Shown here one piece after another: positions 26,455-35,523 of a stretch of DNA of 64,000 bases. Both the position numbers and the translations under genes were made by a program. Position 1 is the first letter of the stretch, and every line of letters begins with the position of its first letter. Source of the stretch: Cytophagales bacterium (GTDB lineage: Bacteria > Bacteroidota > Bacteroidia > Cytophagales > VRUD01); assembly GCA_019456305.1 (NCBI GenBank), contig VRUD01000009.1, positions 1 through 64,000 of the forward strand, read 5' to 3'. Below the pieces are notes generated by a model. That model saw only the letters and a list, made by a program, of their open reading frames with translations. It did not search any database and was not told where the DNA came from.

Positions 26455-26633
26455 GGGCTTGCCGAAAAATAAGTTCCGATTTTTGCATCACAACTTTGCC
26501 ACATCTTTGACTTATCCTCAATCGCAAAATCCTCAAAATAACGCTGCTATTCCTGCGGTTTTGCTCAATCGGATAAGCCAAATCTGTAACAAATTTGTGC
26601 GCAAAAATCTGGAACTTATTTTTCGGTAAGCCC
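26455..26633. mobile_element. 179-bp palindromic MITE-like element
   Basis: The ends GGGCTTGCCGAAAAATAAGT and TTATTTTTCGGTAAGCCC pair over about 33 bp with one mismatch and one indel. The interior continues the pairing (GACTTATCC with GGATAAGCC, GCAAAATCC with GCGGTTTTGC), so almost the whole element is one imperfect hairpin. It carries no reading frame. It fills most of 26444-26730. Confidence 0.8.
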
Positions 26634-26730
26634 TAAAATTAAAAATTATAGTTAGTGAGCTAAAAAATAACAACTATTATTTGACTTTTAAATTTACATT
26701 TTGCAACATTACATTTTTTTAGTTACCATT

Positions 26731-28302
26731 ATGAGATATTTCTTAACAATCGTTTTCCTGCTCAACATAGGAATCTTAAAAGCGCAAACAGGAATCTTAA
26801 GAGCACAAGATAAAACAGTTGTCCATGCTAAAGTGAGAAAAGGAGACAAATGGGGGCTTGTAGCGACTTCAGGAGAAATGATCCTTGATCTTAAGTATGA
26901 TTATGTCTATGATTTTTCTGAAGGCCTGGCTAAGATAGACAGTGGCGGGTTGACGGGCTTTATAGATAAATCAGGCAACATTATTGTTGACCCCCGGTAT
27001 GATGAAGCCAAGGATTTCCATAAAGGGGTAGCCATAGTAAAAAAAGGAGAAAGATATGGTTTTGTTAACAAATTAGGCCAGGTAGTTTTTGAACCGCAAT
27101 TTGATTTTATCTGGCCATTTAATAAAGGTATAGCCGCAGTGAGGAAAAATGATGAATATGGTTTCGTAGATGTTAACGGTAACGTACTGGTGGTATTACA
27201 GCAGGGTGTGCCCCGGTTTTTTGAATATTACGCTTTTGATTATTATGAGGAACTGGCAGTAGTCAAAAAGAACGGTAAGTACGGTTACATTGACATAGAA
27301 GGAGATTTTGTAATACCACCTGATTTTGACAAGGCATGGAATTACAAAGAAGGTATGGCAGTAATTCAAAAAAAGGGTAAATGGGGATATCTTGACCGGG
27401 TTGGAAATATTGTAGTTAAACCAAAATATGACGAGGTTTTAAACTTTGCTGAAGGTTTGGGAATGGTAAGAGAAGGAAAATTATGGGGATATGTTGATAA
27501 AAAAGGCAACCCGATATTGGAACCGCAATTTGACCATGTCAATGGTTTTAAAAACGGGCTGGCTCCTGTAAAAAAAGATAATCAATGGGGGTTTATTAAT
27601 ATAAAGGGGACGATGATCATAAGACCACAATTTGACAAAATTGTTGGCTACAATGAAGGAATATACCGGCTGGAAAAAAACGGGCAGTTTGGCTTTGTTA
27701 ACAGCCTCACCAAAAATGTTATTGAACCCTTATTCGATGAAGCCACCAACTTCATGATAGGTTTAGCCAAAGTAAAAATGGGTAATAAATCAGGATTTAT
27801 TGACACTTCAGGAGTTTTTGTTAGATTTTTACCCCTTGACAATCCAAAGTTTTACAAGGCCTTTTTCCAGGAGTTCAGCCAGGGATTAAGATCAATAAAA
27901 GAGGGAGGCAAGACCGGATATGTTGATATTCACGGAAAAATAGCTATTGAACCGAAATTTAAAAAAGCATGGGAATTCTCTGAAAGCAGGGCAGCAATAT
28001 CAATAGACGGGAAATGGGGATTCATAAACAAAAAGGGAGCAATAGTAGTTGAACCACAATACGATCAAGTGTATAATTTTTATGAAGGACTCGCGGGAGT
28101 AAGAAAAAATGGCAAATGGGGTTTTATTGAAAGAAGAAGCGGGGAAATCGTCATTGAACCGCAATTTGATAAAGTATGGGGTTTCAAAGATGGATTGGCT
28201 CCTGTTAAAAAAAATGGTAAATTCGGTTTTGTCAACAGAAAAGGCGAAATAGCTATTGAACCGGAATTGGATCAAATACAGTATTTTAAGAGCTTTTATT
28301 AA
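26731..28302 (+). CDS. Secreted WG-repeat protein
   Basis: 523 residues starting at MRYFLTIVFLL, a signal peptide ending near ILKAQ. The rest is roughly twenty repeats of about 23 residues with the pattern F-x-EGLAxVxKxGKWGFID-x-KGxIVIEPQFD, the WG (KWG) repeat family. Such repeats form a beta-rich solenoid or propeller at the cell surface or in the periplasm. Ligand unknown. The ATG at 26731 is preferred because the longer start at 26701 lengthens the signal peptide beyond the usual size. Confidence 0.92.
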   Translation: MRYFLTIVFLLNIGILKAQTGILRAQDKTVVHAKVRKGDKWGLVATSGEMILDLKYDYVYDFSEGLAKIDSGGLTGFIDKSGNIIVDPRYDEAKDFHKGVAIVKKGERYGFVNKLGQVVFEPQFDFIWPFNKGIAAVRKNDEYGFVDVNGNVLVVLQQGVPRFFEYYAFDYYEELAVVKKNGKYGYIDIEGDFVIPPDFDKAWNYKEGMAVIQKKGKWGYLDRVGNIVVKPKYDEVLNFAEGLGMVREGKLWGYVDKKGNPILEPQFDHVNGFKNGLAPVKKDNQWGFINIKGTMIIRPQFDKIVGYNEGIYRLEKNGQFGFVNSLTKNVIEPLFDEATNFMIGLAKVKMGNKSGFIDTSGVFVRFLPLDNPKFYKAFFQEFSQGLRSIKEGGKTGYVDIHGKIAIEPKFKKAWEFSESRAAISIDGKWGFINKKGAIVVEPQYDQVYNFYEGLAGVRKNGKWGFIERRSGEIVIEPQFDKVWGFKDGLAPVKKNGKFGFVNRKGEIAIEPELDQIQYFKSFY

Positions 28303-28308
28303 AGGATA

Positions 28309-28358
28309 AAAGGATAGAATGTTTGAATTGATTCGTTTCTTCCTTCATTCTATCCTTT
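28309..28358. terminator. Bidirectional terminator between convergent genes
   Basis: AAAGGATAGAATG (28309-28321) is the reverse complement of 28346-28358, with a 24-nt loop. It lies between the stops of the WG-repeat gene and the acetyltransferase gene, which converge here. Confidence 0.65.
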
Positions 28359-28360
28359 AA

Positions 28361-29521
28361 TCATTTTATAACAGGCGCTCTTTTAAAAGGTTTTGTTTCA
28401 TCAAACAATTTTCGATAGGTAATATGTGTTTTGGCTATCTTTGCGCCTATTGATTCGGCAATACGCATCATGGTCGGATTGAAATCGCCAATCCAGTTCA
28501 TTTCCAATACATCATAGCGGTTGAGCGGTTGAACTTTACGGGCAGTTGCCATTACCAATGCTCCTTCCAATCCTTTACCCTGAAAAGCTGGAATAATCCC
28601 AAAGGCTACACCAAATGTTTTCCTGCATACACCTCTGTACTTATACCACAGAAATTTTATTTTGCCAATCCAATCCAATTTCCCATTCAAATATTTAATT
28701 ATCTGGTTAATTTCCGGTAACATAATAAAAAAACCAACGGCTTCCTTATCGTGATAAGCAAACCAGATAATATCTTCATCTAATATTGGCTTTATCTTTT
28801 TCATTAGCGATATAGCCTGTGCTTTGGACATTTCTTTAATCCCGGCATGCTTTACCCAGGCTTTATTATAGATATACCAGAAATCTTCTGCATATTTTTC
28901 AAGCTGGCTTTTCTTAATATGTTCAAAATGATAGGAAGGATCATTTGCTATTCGTTCAGCTTTTTGAGCATAATTTTCAGGCAACTGAGATTGTATAGGT
29001 ATGCTGTATGTATACTGGTTAAAATAAGTCTTAAAACCGTAGCTTTCAAATATGGTTTTATAGTAGTGTGGATTATAAGGCACACAGTAATTAGGCTCAA
29101 AGAATCCATCAACCAATAAGCCCCACCATTTATCTCTTTCTCCAAAGTTTATAGGGCCATCCATCGCTTCCATTTTACGTTTTTCCACCCAATTCCTGCA
29201 CTGGTCAAATAGTATGGAGGCGGCTTTTTTATCATTGACACATTCGAAAAAACCCATACCCCCCGTAGGTTGGTCAAAAGAGCTGGCAGTTTTGTTATTA
29301 GTAAAAGCTGCTACTCTTCCAATCGTTTCTCCACTGTCATCCTTTAATATCCACCTTATTGCTTCTCCATTTCTGAACAGTTTGTTCCTATCAGGATCAA
29401 ACACACTTTCAATATCATCATCTAAAGGGCGGATCCAGTTGGGGTCGTCTTTGTATATTTTAAGGGGTAATTCGAGGAAGTCTCTTTGTAGTCTTTTGGT
29501 ATTTACTTCAATAATTTGCAT
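28361..29521 (-). CDS. GNAT-like acetyltransferase family protein
   Basis: 386 residues. The first half has IRPLDDDIESVFDPDRNKLF and GPINFGERDKWWGLLVDGF; the second has the acyl-CoA-binding-like GIIPAFQGKGLEGALVMATA (around 325-345). The A-site pattern Q-x-K-G-L-E resembles the GNAT Q/RxxGxG/A. This type of roughly 385-residue protein is common in Bacteroidota with no known substrate. It stands alone, convergent with the WG-repeat gene. Confidence 0.8.
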   Translation of the reverse strand: MQIIEVNTKRLQRDFLELPLKIYKDDPNWIRPLDDDIESVFDPDRNKLFRNGEAIRWILKDDSGETIGRVAAFTNNKTASSFDQPTGGMGFFECVNDKKAASILFDQCRNWVEKRKMEAMDGPINFGERDKWWGLLVDGFFEPNYCVPYNPHYYKTIFESYGFKTYFNQYTYSIPIQSQLPENYAQKAERIANDPSYHFEHIKKSQLEKYAEDFWYIYNKAWVKHAGIKEMSKAQAISLMKKIKPILDEDIIWFAYHDKEAVGFFIMLPEINQIIKYLNGKLDWIGKIKFLWYKYRGVCRKTFGVAFGIIPAFQGKGLEGALVMATARKVQPLNRYDVLEMNWIGDFNPTMMRIAESIGAKIAKTHITYRKLFDETKPFKRAPVIK

Positions 29522-29591
29522 TAACTAAAAGAGAAAACAGATTTTATTTGCTATGGATAAAATTTGTAACCAGGTCATTTTTTTATTATTG

Positions 29592-29635
29592 GACGTCTCT
29601 AAAAACTCAAAAATAAATTAGTTTTTAGGGATGCC
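29592..29635 (-). terminator. Hairpin after the OmpA-family gene
   Basis: GACGTCTCTAAAAACT (29592-29607) pairs with AGTTTTTAGGGATGCC (29620-29635) with two mismatches. It directly follows the stop of the minus-strand gene at 29636 and is a short relative of the repeat at 15566-15655. Confidence 0.6.
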
Positions 29636-31582
29636 CTATTTCAATATATCAAGAATCTCAATCTCTGTTCTCCTGTTAAGCTGTCTTCCTTCTTCATCTT
29701 CATTGCTTGCTACAGGCCTTGAAAAACTATAACCTACTGGTTTCAGTCGTGAAGGTTCTATATTTTTGGTGATTAAATAATTGACCACTGCCTTTGCACG
29801 CTTTTCAGAAAGTACCTGGTTGGCCTCTTCCGTTCCTACATTATCGGTATGCCCTGAAATTTCCAGCACCAATGTGGGATTATCAGTTAATATCTTATAA
29901 AGTCTTTCAAGCTCTGTTGCAGATTCGTCTCGTAATGAATCTAATCCTATATCAAAAAATATGTTTCTCAGGATGGTTTTACGGCCAATTTCTATAGGTT
30001 CAAGGTAAATATCTTTATCTATTTCATAGTATTCCTTCTGATCTTCAAGGTCAATATTTTCAGAATGGAACAGGTAGCCAGTGGCTTCAACGGCAATATT
30101 ATAATTTGTGCCAGGCGGCAATATAACCGTGAATTTTCCTGTGAAACTATTTGAATTATAAAGACCAATCATCTGCTTAGTCCAATTATCTGCCACATTA
30201 ATAGTTGCCGGTACAGGCAAGCTGTCAACAGCCGATAATGTTCTGCCTTTCATAACTATAAGTACAACTTTTTTTTCTTCCGGCCTGTGCAAAATGTAGA
30301 TATCCTGTCCGCCATATCCTCCATTCTTTATAGATGAGAAATAGGCTCTTTTACCGTCTGCCGACCATACAAAATATACATCATCACCGGGGGTGTTAAT
30401 AGGATAACCAAGATTTTTTGGTTTTGACCAGGTTCGTTTTTTTTCATCAAATACCGAGGTAAATATATCATAGCCGCCCATACTATTATGCCCTTTGGAA
30501 CTAAAATAAAGCGTTTTTCCATCAGGGTGAATAAAAGGCCCGTCTTCATCATACTGTGTGTTAATGAGAGGTCCGAGGTTCTGAGCCTGAGCCCACGAGC
30601 CATCTGGTAATCTTTTGACTACATAAATATCTTTATCTTCTGTTTTCTCATCAATACTTCCCTCTTTCCGGGTGCTTGTAAAGTATAAAATCTTTTCATC
30701 GGGCGTAATGCTGGCGCTTCCTTCCCACCTTTTAGTGTTCACATTTTCTCCTAACTTGTTTGGTACGCTCCATTTATCGCCCTTCAGATTACTTACGTAT
30801 AAATCACCAGCGGCATAGTTTTCAGTGCGGCCCCGGTAAACAAACAATTTTTGTCCATCCGGTGACAACCCTACACTGGCATCGTGACCCTCAGTATTTA
30901 TCAACTCACCCATATTTCTGGATCTGCCCCACAGCGTATCTTGTTTTTTTGTTATATATACATCTTCAAAAAACTTATCATCAAGATCTTTAATGTCTTT
31001 GACAGCCCCCCTGCGGGAAGTAAATATCAACATAGTTTCATCGGCAGAGATCACGGGACCATAATCATCAAACTTTGTATTGATCGACCTGCCAATATTT
31101 TCAATCCTGACATGAGCGGAGTCTTTCATTAATGCCATACCGTTTTTGCATTCATATATTTTCCTGTCAACATCCTTTTTTTTGTCACCTTCTTTAGAAG
31201 TTAAAATAACCCAGTAATTCTGATAATACCTGATTGCCTTTTTAAACTCCCAGTTTAAATGGCTAACCTGTGCTAGCCGGTAATTGATCTGAGGATCAAC
31301 TTTGGGGTTCATTTTAAAAGCTTTCTCCAGGTATTCCTGCGCTTTCTTTAAATTGTTTTTATTCAGGTAACAATCTCCCAATCTGAAAGTTTCAAGGGAA
31401 TTTTGAGGATATGACTTCAGCAGTCTCGTATATTCTTTGATCGCCCTGCCAATGTCTCCCACTTCGTAAGACAAATTGGCTTCATGCTTCAGATCTTTTT
31501 CTTTGGGCTTTTTTTGCGCGTTTGCCTGGAGTGAAACTGCAAGCAAACTTACTATGAAGAATAAATACAGTAACTTTTTCAT
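29636..31582 (-). CDS. TPR-PD40-OmpA protein, PorE-like architecture
   Basis: 648 residues with a signal peptide (1-22, ending QANAQ), TPR units (about 30-140), PD40/WD40-like blades (SADETMLIFTSRRGAVKDI, SPDGQKLFVY, HPDGKTLYFSSKG), a carboxypeptidase-regulatory-like domain (about 445-520) and a C-terminal OmpA domain. The last carries the peptidoglycan-binding ISGHTDNVG and LSEKRAKAVVNYL. The domain order equals that of PorE, which anchors the type IX secretion machinery to peptidoglycan. Unlike PorE no lipobox Cys is visible. Many Bacteroidota encode several such paralogues, so a T9SS role is only possible. Confidence 0.9.
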   Translation of the reverse strand: MKKLLYLFFIVSLLAVSLQANAQKKPKEKDLKHEANLSYEVGDIGRAIKEYTRLLKSYPQNSLETFRLGDCYLNKNNLKKAQEYLEKAFKMNPKVDPQINYRLAQVSHLNWEFKKAIRYYQNYWVILTSKEGDKKKDVDRKIYECKNGMALMKDSAHVRIENIGRSINTKFDDYGPVISADETMLIFTSRRGAVKDIKDLDDKFFEDVYITKKQDTLWGRSRNMGELINTEGHDASVGLSPDGQKLFVYRGRTENYAAGDLYVSNLKGDKWSVPNKLGENVNTKRWEGSASITPDEKILYFTSTRKEGSIDEKTEDKDIYVVKRLPDGSWAQAQNLGPLINTQYDEDGPFIHPDGKTLYFSSKGHNSMGGYDIFTSVFDEKKRTWSKPKNLGYPINTPGDDVYFVWSADGKRAYFSSIKNGGYGGQDIYILHRPEEKKVVLIVMKGRTLSAVDSLPVPATINVADNWTKQMIGLYNSNSFTGKFTVILPPGTNYNIAVEATGYLFHSENIDLEDQKEYYEIDKDIYLEPIEIGRKTILRNIFFDIGLDSLRDESATELERLYKILTDNPTLVLEISGHTDNVGTEEANQVLSEKRAKAVVNYLITKNIEPSRLKPVGYSFSRPVASNEDEEGRQLNRRTEIEILDILK

Positions 31583-31607
31583 GTGTAAATAAGTAAGTTA
31601 AATGATT

Positions 31608-31661
31608 GCCACAGATTCACAGATTTTATAAAATAATTCTTTTAATCTGTGAATCTGTGGC
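31608..31661. repeat. Inverted repeat GCCACAGATTCACAGATT
   Basis: Arms 31608-31625 and 31644-31661 are perfect 18-bp complements. It lies in the leader of the OmpA-family gene. A similar type (GCCACTAATTACACTAATTT with ATTCGTGTAATTCGTGG) occurs at about 51936-51994. Confidence 0.8.
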
Positions 31662-31785
31662 TTTTATTTTCATCTGAAAAATGTGTTTAATTGTTTGTTT
31701 TGATTTAGGGGTGCAAAGGTAGGTTTAATTTTAGATAAAAAAAATATTTTTTAACATTTTCATTATGAGGTCAGGATGTCCGAAG

Positions 31786-32868
31786 TTAAGACAATGCAAT
31801 ACAAAACACCCCTATCACCATTATAACAGCTCCAACCAATCGCGAAGAAATGTTCTTTTCTTTAAAAATAAAGTAACCACCCAGCACGCCCAGGATCACG
31901 CTGCTTCGTTTTATTGCTACCAGGTAGGCAACTAATGTAAGGCTGAGGGCAGTCATGTGACATATAAATGTCAATGCGCTGAATAAACCAAGGCCAAGCA
32001 GCAAACAAAATATGTAAGATGTTTGATGGAAGATGGAAAGAATCGTTTTCTCTTTTTTTCCATCTTTCATCTTCCATTTTCCAAAAAAGATCCGGGCAAT
32101 CTCTTTCTTTGATCTCCAAATGATTACCGGTGTTAATATTATTATAATGAACAAATTGATAGAGACCGCCCAAAACAATGGAGAGGAATTTTGGATACCG
32201 ATCTTATCCAGGTTTGAAGAGATGCTCCATAGAAATGCAACAAGCAGCATCAGTCTCGGTCCTTTTTCGTGAAAAAGCGCCCTGAAAGGAATCCATAATG
32301 CTCTTATATTTTTTAAAAATGAAAGGGTGAGTTTCGAATTTCGGATTTCACCGCAAAGACGCAGAGACGCAAAGGATGATTTTTCTAAAAAAACTTTGCG
32401 CCTTTGCGTCTTTGCGGTTGATTTCGGATTTCGGATTTTCTTTGATTTATTCCATAACGTATTGATATTCAATGAATAAGCCCCAAACACAATCAAAACA
32501 ATTCCAACAATTCCTAACCTATTGGGAAACTCGCCTACAATCAATGGAGAAGTAATTAGCAAAAACAAAGGCGTAAAAGTGAGCATGGGCAGTGTAACCG
32601 ACAGATCAGAACTTTGAAGCGCTTTCATATAGATCACCATAATAATTGCATTCATCGTTCCGCTTAATATCAAAGCGTACCAGTAAGATCCACCCAACGG
32701 GGGAATATCAATGATGATCCAAATAGGAATTAAGAAAGGTGTAGTAAAGAAAAAAACAGCCCAGCCTACTACAAACTCATTGGTACGCCTTAGAGCAAAC
32801 TTACTGAATATATCCATTATGGATTTAAAGACGGCTGTAAGTATTGCTAATATTAACCAGGAGGGCAT
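31786..32868 (-). CDS. EamA/DMT-family transporter with in-frame repeats
   Basis: 360 residues with about ten membrane helices in two EamA halves (LTAVFKSIMDIFSKFALRR at the start, GVLGGYFIFKEKNISSRLVG at the end). Members export metabolites or move nucleotide sugars; the substrate is unknown. Typical length is about 300. The excess lies in a central hydrophilic loop (about residues 147-180, with STAKTQRRKVFLEKSSF) made by a hairpin repeat at 32349-32417. A further repeat-like segment (KWKMKDGKKEKTILSIFHQT) is at 32025-32082. The frame stays open through both. Confidence 0.88.
   Translation of the reverse strand: MPSWLILAILTAVFKSIMDIFSKFALRRTNEFVVGWAVFFFTTPFLIPIWIIIDIPPLGGSYWYALILSGTMNAIIMVIYMKALQSSDLSVTLPMLTFTPLFLLITSPLIVGEFPNRLGIVGIVLIVFGAYSLNINTLWNKSKKIRNPKSTAKTQRRKVFLEKSSFASLRLCGEIRNSKLTLSFLKNIRALWIPFRALFHEKGPRLMLLVAFLWSISSNLDKIGIQNSSPLFWAVSINLFIIIILTPVIIWRSKKEIARIFFGKWKMKDGKKEKTILSIFHQTSYIFCLLLGLGLFSALTFICHMTALSLTLVAYLVAIKRSSVILGVLGGYFIFKEKNISSRLVGAVIMVIGVFCIALS
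32349..32417 (-). repeat. In-frame hairpin repeat inside the EamA gene
   Basis: CCGCAAAGACGCAGAGACGC (from 32350) faces CCTTTGCGTCTTTGCGG (ending about 32416). The flanking TTTCGGATTTC motif appears on both sides. It is translated as a charged loop between membrane segments. Confidence 0.8.
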
Positions 32869-32947
32869 TTTTAATTTAACGTATCAATCCCGAGTACTCG
32901 GGAAGAAACTGGAATAATTTTTTAATCATTATGACGATTTAACCTAT

Positions 32948-33217
32948 TCACCTAATTTCAAATGTTCTAAAAGACTTCATCACAGCAGCATCCACCTCTA
33001 CCTGATCCACCCTGGCAGCAGAAGGCCCGCTATGGCACCAGTCAATAAACTTTTTCAACACTACTTCATCACTTTCTGCTTCAATATATACAGAACCATC
33101 TGCTTGATTTCTGACAAAACCTTTCACACCCAATTCCCTGGCTTTATCCCATGTAGTTGCTCTGAAATATACGCCCTGTACTATACCGGTGATTTTAATG
33201 TTTTTATGAACTTTCAT
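32948..33217 (-). CDS. acyP: Acylphosphatase
   Basis: 89 residues with the full acylphosphatase fold. The phosphate-binding loop is GIVQGVYFR (11-19) with catalytic R19, and N37 is in FVRNQADGSVYIEAE. It hydrolyses acyl phosphates such as carbamoyl phosphate in the cytoplasm. A MITE-like element begins 6 bp upstream of the start and therefore provides its promoter region. Confidence 0.94.
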   Translation of the reverse strand: MKVHKNIKITGIVQGVYFRATTWDKARELGVKGFVRNQADGSVYIEAESDEVVLKKFIDWCHSGPSAARVDQVEVDAAVMKSFRTFEIR

Positions 33218-33222
33218 TTACC

Positions 33223-33394
33223 CGATGCCAATATACTAATGTAAGTATAATGCTAATATACTAATTAATACTAATTATACTAATGCCCACCGCTGAGACC
33301 CAAAAGAGATTAATGCAAATACTTGTAATGTGTCTTTTATTCATATCATTAGTATAAATTCGTATATTAGCATTTTAAAGTATATTGGCATCGG
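33223..33394. mobile_element. AT-rich MITE-like element, copy 1
   Basis: Ends CCGATGCC and GGCATCGG, with inner arms rich in CTAATATACTAA and TTAGTATAAATTCGTATATT. The centre CCCACCGCTGAGACCC is shared with copy 2 at 38609-38784 almost base for base over about 120 bp. It sits between the acylphosphatase start and the dehydratase gene. A candidate promoter for the latter begins 10 bp after its right end. Confidence 0.8.
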
Positions 33395-33403
33395 ATTGGA
33401 TTT

Positions 33404-33437
33404 TTTGGTATTTTTGTAAACTTTATCTATAACTTTG
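33404..33437 (+). promoter_or_regulatory. Candidate Bacteroidota promoter of the dehydratase gene
   Basis: TTTG (33404-33407) and TAACTTTG (33430-33437) match the -33 and -7 elements with 22 bp between them. Transcription would start near 33444, giving a leader of about 70 nt. A second TATTTTTG at 33409-33416 with TTG at 33385-33387 is an alternative. Confidence 0.5.
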
Positions 33438-33514
33438 CGTAATAATCATAATAAGCAGGTAAAAAATAGTAATTTATTTAGATTTTATAGGATTTTATAT
33501 TAGTATCATATTTT

Positions 33515-35461
33515 ATGCTTTATATTTTAAAAAGTATCCCTCGCTGGACCGTTTTTCAGATTGATCTGGTTCTTTGTATTCTTTCAATCATTTTATCTTA
33601 TGCTTTAAGATTTGATTTTGATATTCCTGAAAAAGTCTGGAATTCTTTATTATGGGTTGTTCTAGTAGTTATTGTTGTAAAGGCAAACTTATTTTATATC
33701 GTAAAAAGTTATGCAGGAATTATCAGGTACACAAGTGTAAAAGATGCCAATAGAATATTTAAAGCGCTTACAATCTCTTTATTAATTTTTGCTTTCATTG
33801 ATGGTATTCATTATTACTTTACCAAAGCTTTTTTTATTCCCAGGTCTGTATTATTGATGGACTATTTCCTTTCATTGCTTTTTATGTCTTCGTTCAGGGT
33901 AATTGCCAAGTTATTATATTATGAATCGAAGGGTCAGGATATTGAAAAGGTTAATGTTATCATCTATGGCGCTGGTGAAGCAGGAATGATCACCAAAAAA
34001 ACCTTAGATCAGGACCCGAAAATTAATTATAAAGTTGTTGCATTTATTGATGATAATAAATCTAAATCAAACAGCACAATAGAAGGCGTAAAAATTTATT
34101 ATTCTATGGATAATTTGAGCAAATTAATAGAGGAAAAAAAGGTTCATTTATTAATTATCGCCATTCAAAACATTCCTATAGAAAGAAGAAGGGAAATTGT
34201 AGATACCTGCTTGTCTTATGATCTCAGGGTCCGCAGCGTGCCTCCTGTTGACAACTGGATCAATGGCGAATTGAGCTTTAACCAGATACGAAATGTTAAA
34301 ATTGAAGATGTATTGGGTCGCGAACCGATCAAATTAAAAAATCATTTGGTTAACAGTGAAATAAAAAATAAGGTAGTATTAATAACGGGTGCAGCCGGCT
34401 CTATCGGAAGTGAGCTGGCAAGGCAAATCATGGATTTTTCACCTCAAAAGCTCATTTTGTTGGATCAAGCTGAATCACCACTTTATGATTTTGAGTTAGA
34501 GTTAACAAGTTCAGATCGTATGGCCAGCTTTGAAACTGTATTGGCAGATGTGAGGAAAGCAGACCGCATGGAAAAAGTTTTTAAGGCATTTCGTCCTGAC
34601 CTGGTTTTTCACGCAGCAGCTTATAAGCATGTGCCGGTCATGGAATTAAATCCTTCAGAAGCTGTAAATACCAATATATTAGGAACCAGGATCATGGCAG
34701 ACCTTTCTGTAAAATATAAGGTAAAAAAGTTTGTAATGATCTCTACAGACAAGGCTGTAAATCCAACAAGCGTGATGGGTGCATCTAAAAGAATAGCTGA
34801 AATATACATCCAGGCGCTCAATAGCAAAATCAACTCAAAGGCAGGCGAAGTACCTAATGCAACATTTACGAAGGGTAATGGGGTTGAAGTTGAAAACACC
34901 AGCTTTGTAACGACAAGGTTTGGGAATGTGCTGGGCTCTAACGGCTCAGTAATTCCGCGTTTCAAAAAACAGATTGCAGATGGAGGGCCTGTAACAGTGA
35001 CCCACCCCGAAGTGACCAGGTATTTTATGACCATTCCTGAAGCCTGCCAGCTTGTAATAGAAGCTGCAGCAATGAGCAATGGAGGAGAGATATTACTTTT
35101 TGATATGGGTAAATCTATCAGGGTTGTGGACCTGGCAAAAAAGATGATCAAATTATCCGGGCTTACCTTAGGCAAGGATATCCAGTTGACCTTTACTGGT
35201 TTAAGGCATGGCGAAAAACTATACGAAGATCTTTTAAATGAACTGGAAAAGACCAAACCAACCCATCATCCTAAGATCATGATTGCCAGTGTCAGACAGT
35301 ACGGATTTGACCTTATATCCGAACAGATATCTGAATTGACAAAATTATTTTCTGAGCAAGACAATGAAGCTATTATCTTAAAAATGAAACAGATAATTCC
35401 TGAATATTTGAGTAATAATTCAGTTTATGAAAAGCTTGACTTAAGAGCGCGTAGCGCGTAG
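33515..35461 (+). CDS. CapD/WbpM-type nucleoside-diphosphate-sugar 4,6-dehydratase
   Basis: 648 residues. Four N-terminal membrane helices (to about 125), a nucleotide-binding domain (NVIIYGAGEAGMITKKTL near 148-165) and an SDR domain starting VVLITGAAGSIGSELARQI (near 288-306). The active-site STDKAVNPTSVMGASKR replaces the usual YxxxK, as in this inverting 4,6-dehydratase family. Such enzymes act on UDP-GlcNAc and feed capsule, O-antigen or glycan synthesis at the membrane. No other glycan gene is adjacent. The last residues RARSA and the stop fall in a GC-rich repeat (35446-35523). Confidence 0.92.
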   Translation: MLYILKSIPRWTVFQIDLVLCILSIILSYALRFDFDIPEKVWNSLLWVVLVVIVVKANLFYIVKSYAGIIRYTSVKDANRIFKALTISLLIFAFIDGIHYYFTKAFFIPRSVLLMDYFLSLLFMSSFRVIAKLLYYESKGQDIEKVNVIIYGAGEAGMITKKTLDQDPKINYKVVAFIDDNKSKSNSTIEGVKIYYSMDNLSKLIEEKKVHLLIIAIQNIPIERRREIVDTCLSYDLRVRSVPPVDNWINGELSFNQIRNVKIEDVLGREPIKLKNHLVNSEIKNKVVLITGAAGSIGSELARQIMDFSPQKLILLDQAESPLYDFELELTSSDRMASFETVLADVRKADRMEKVFKAFRPDLVFHAAAYKHVPVMELNPSEAVNTNILGTRIMADLSVKYKVKKFVMISTDKAVNPTSVMGASKRIAEIYIQALNSKINSKAGEVPNATFTKGNGVEVENTSFVTTRFGNVLGSNGSVIPRFKKQIADGGPVTVTHPEVTRYFMTIPEACQLVIEAAAMSNGGEILLFDMGKSIRVVDLAKKMIKLSGLTLGKDIQLTFTGLRHGEKLYEDLLNELEKTKPTHHPKIMIASVRQYGFDLISEQISELTKLFSEQDNEAIILKMKQIIPEYLSNNSVYEKLDLRARSA

Positions 35462-35523
35462 CGCATGGCGCATGGCGGGGGAAACCCCGCCAACTGGCGG
35501 GGCTATGCACTATGCGCCATGCA
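35446..35523. repeat. GC-rich repeat spanning two convergent stop codons
   Basis: GCGCGTAGCGCGTAGCGC, then CCCCGCCAACTGGCGGGG, then CTATGCACTATGCGCCAT. It provides the C-termini of both the dehydratase (ends 35461) and folK (ends 35510), and probably folds into a terminator for both. A related copy encodes the N-terminus of the lipoprotein at 11957-12027. Confidence 0.75.

Noticed and set aside
29636-31582. Definite PorE
   Set aside because: The architecture fits, but there is no lipobox and no neighbouring T9SS gene, and paralogues of this design are common.
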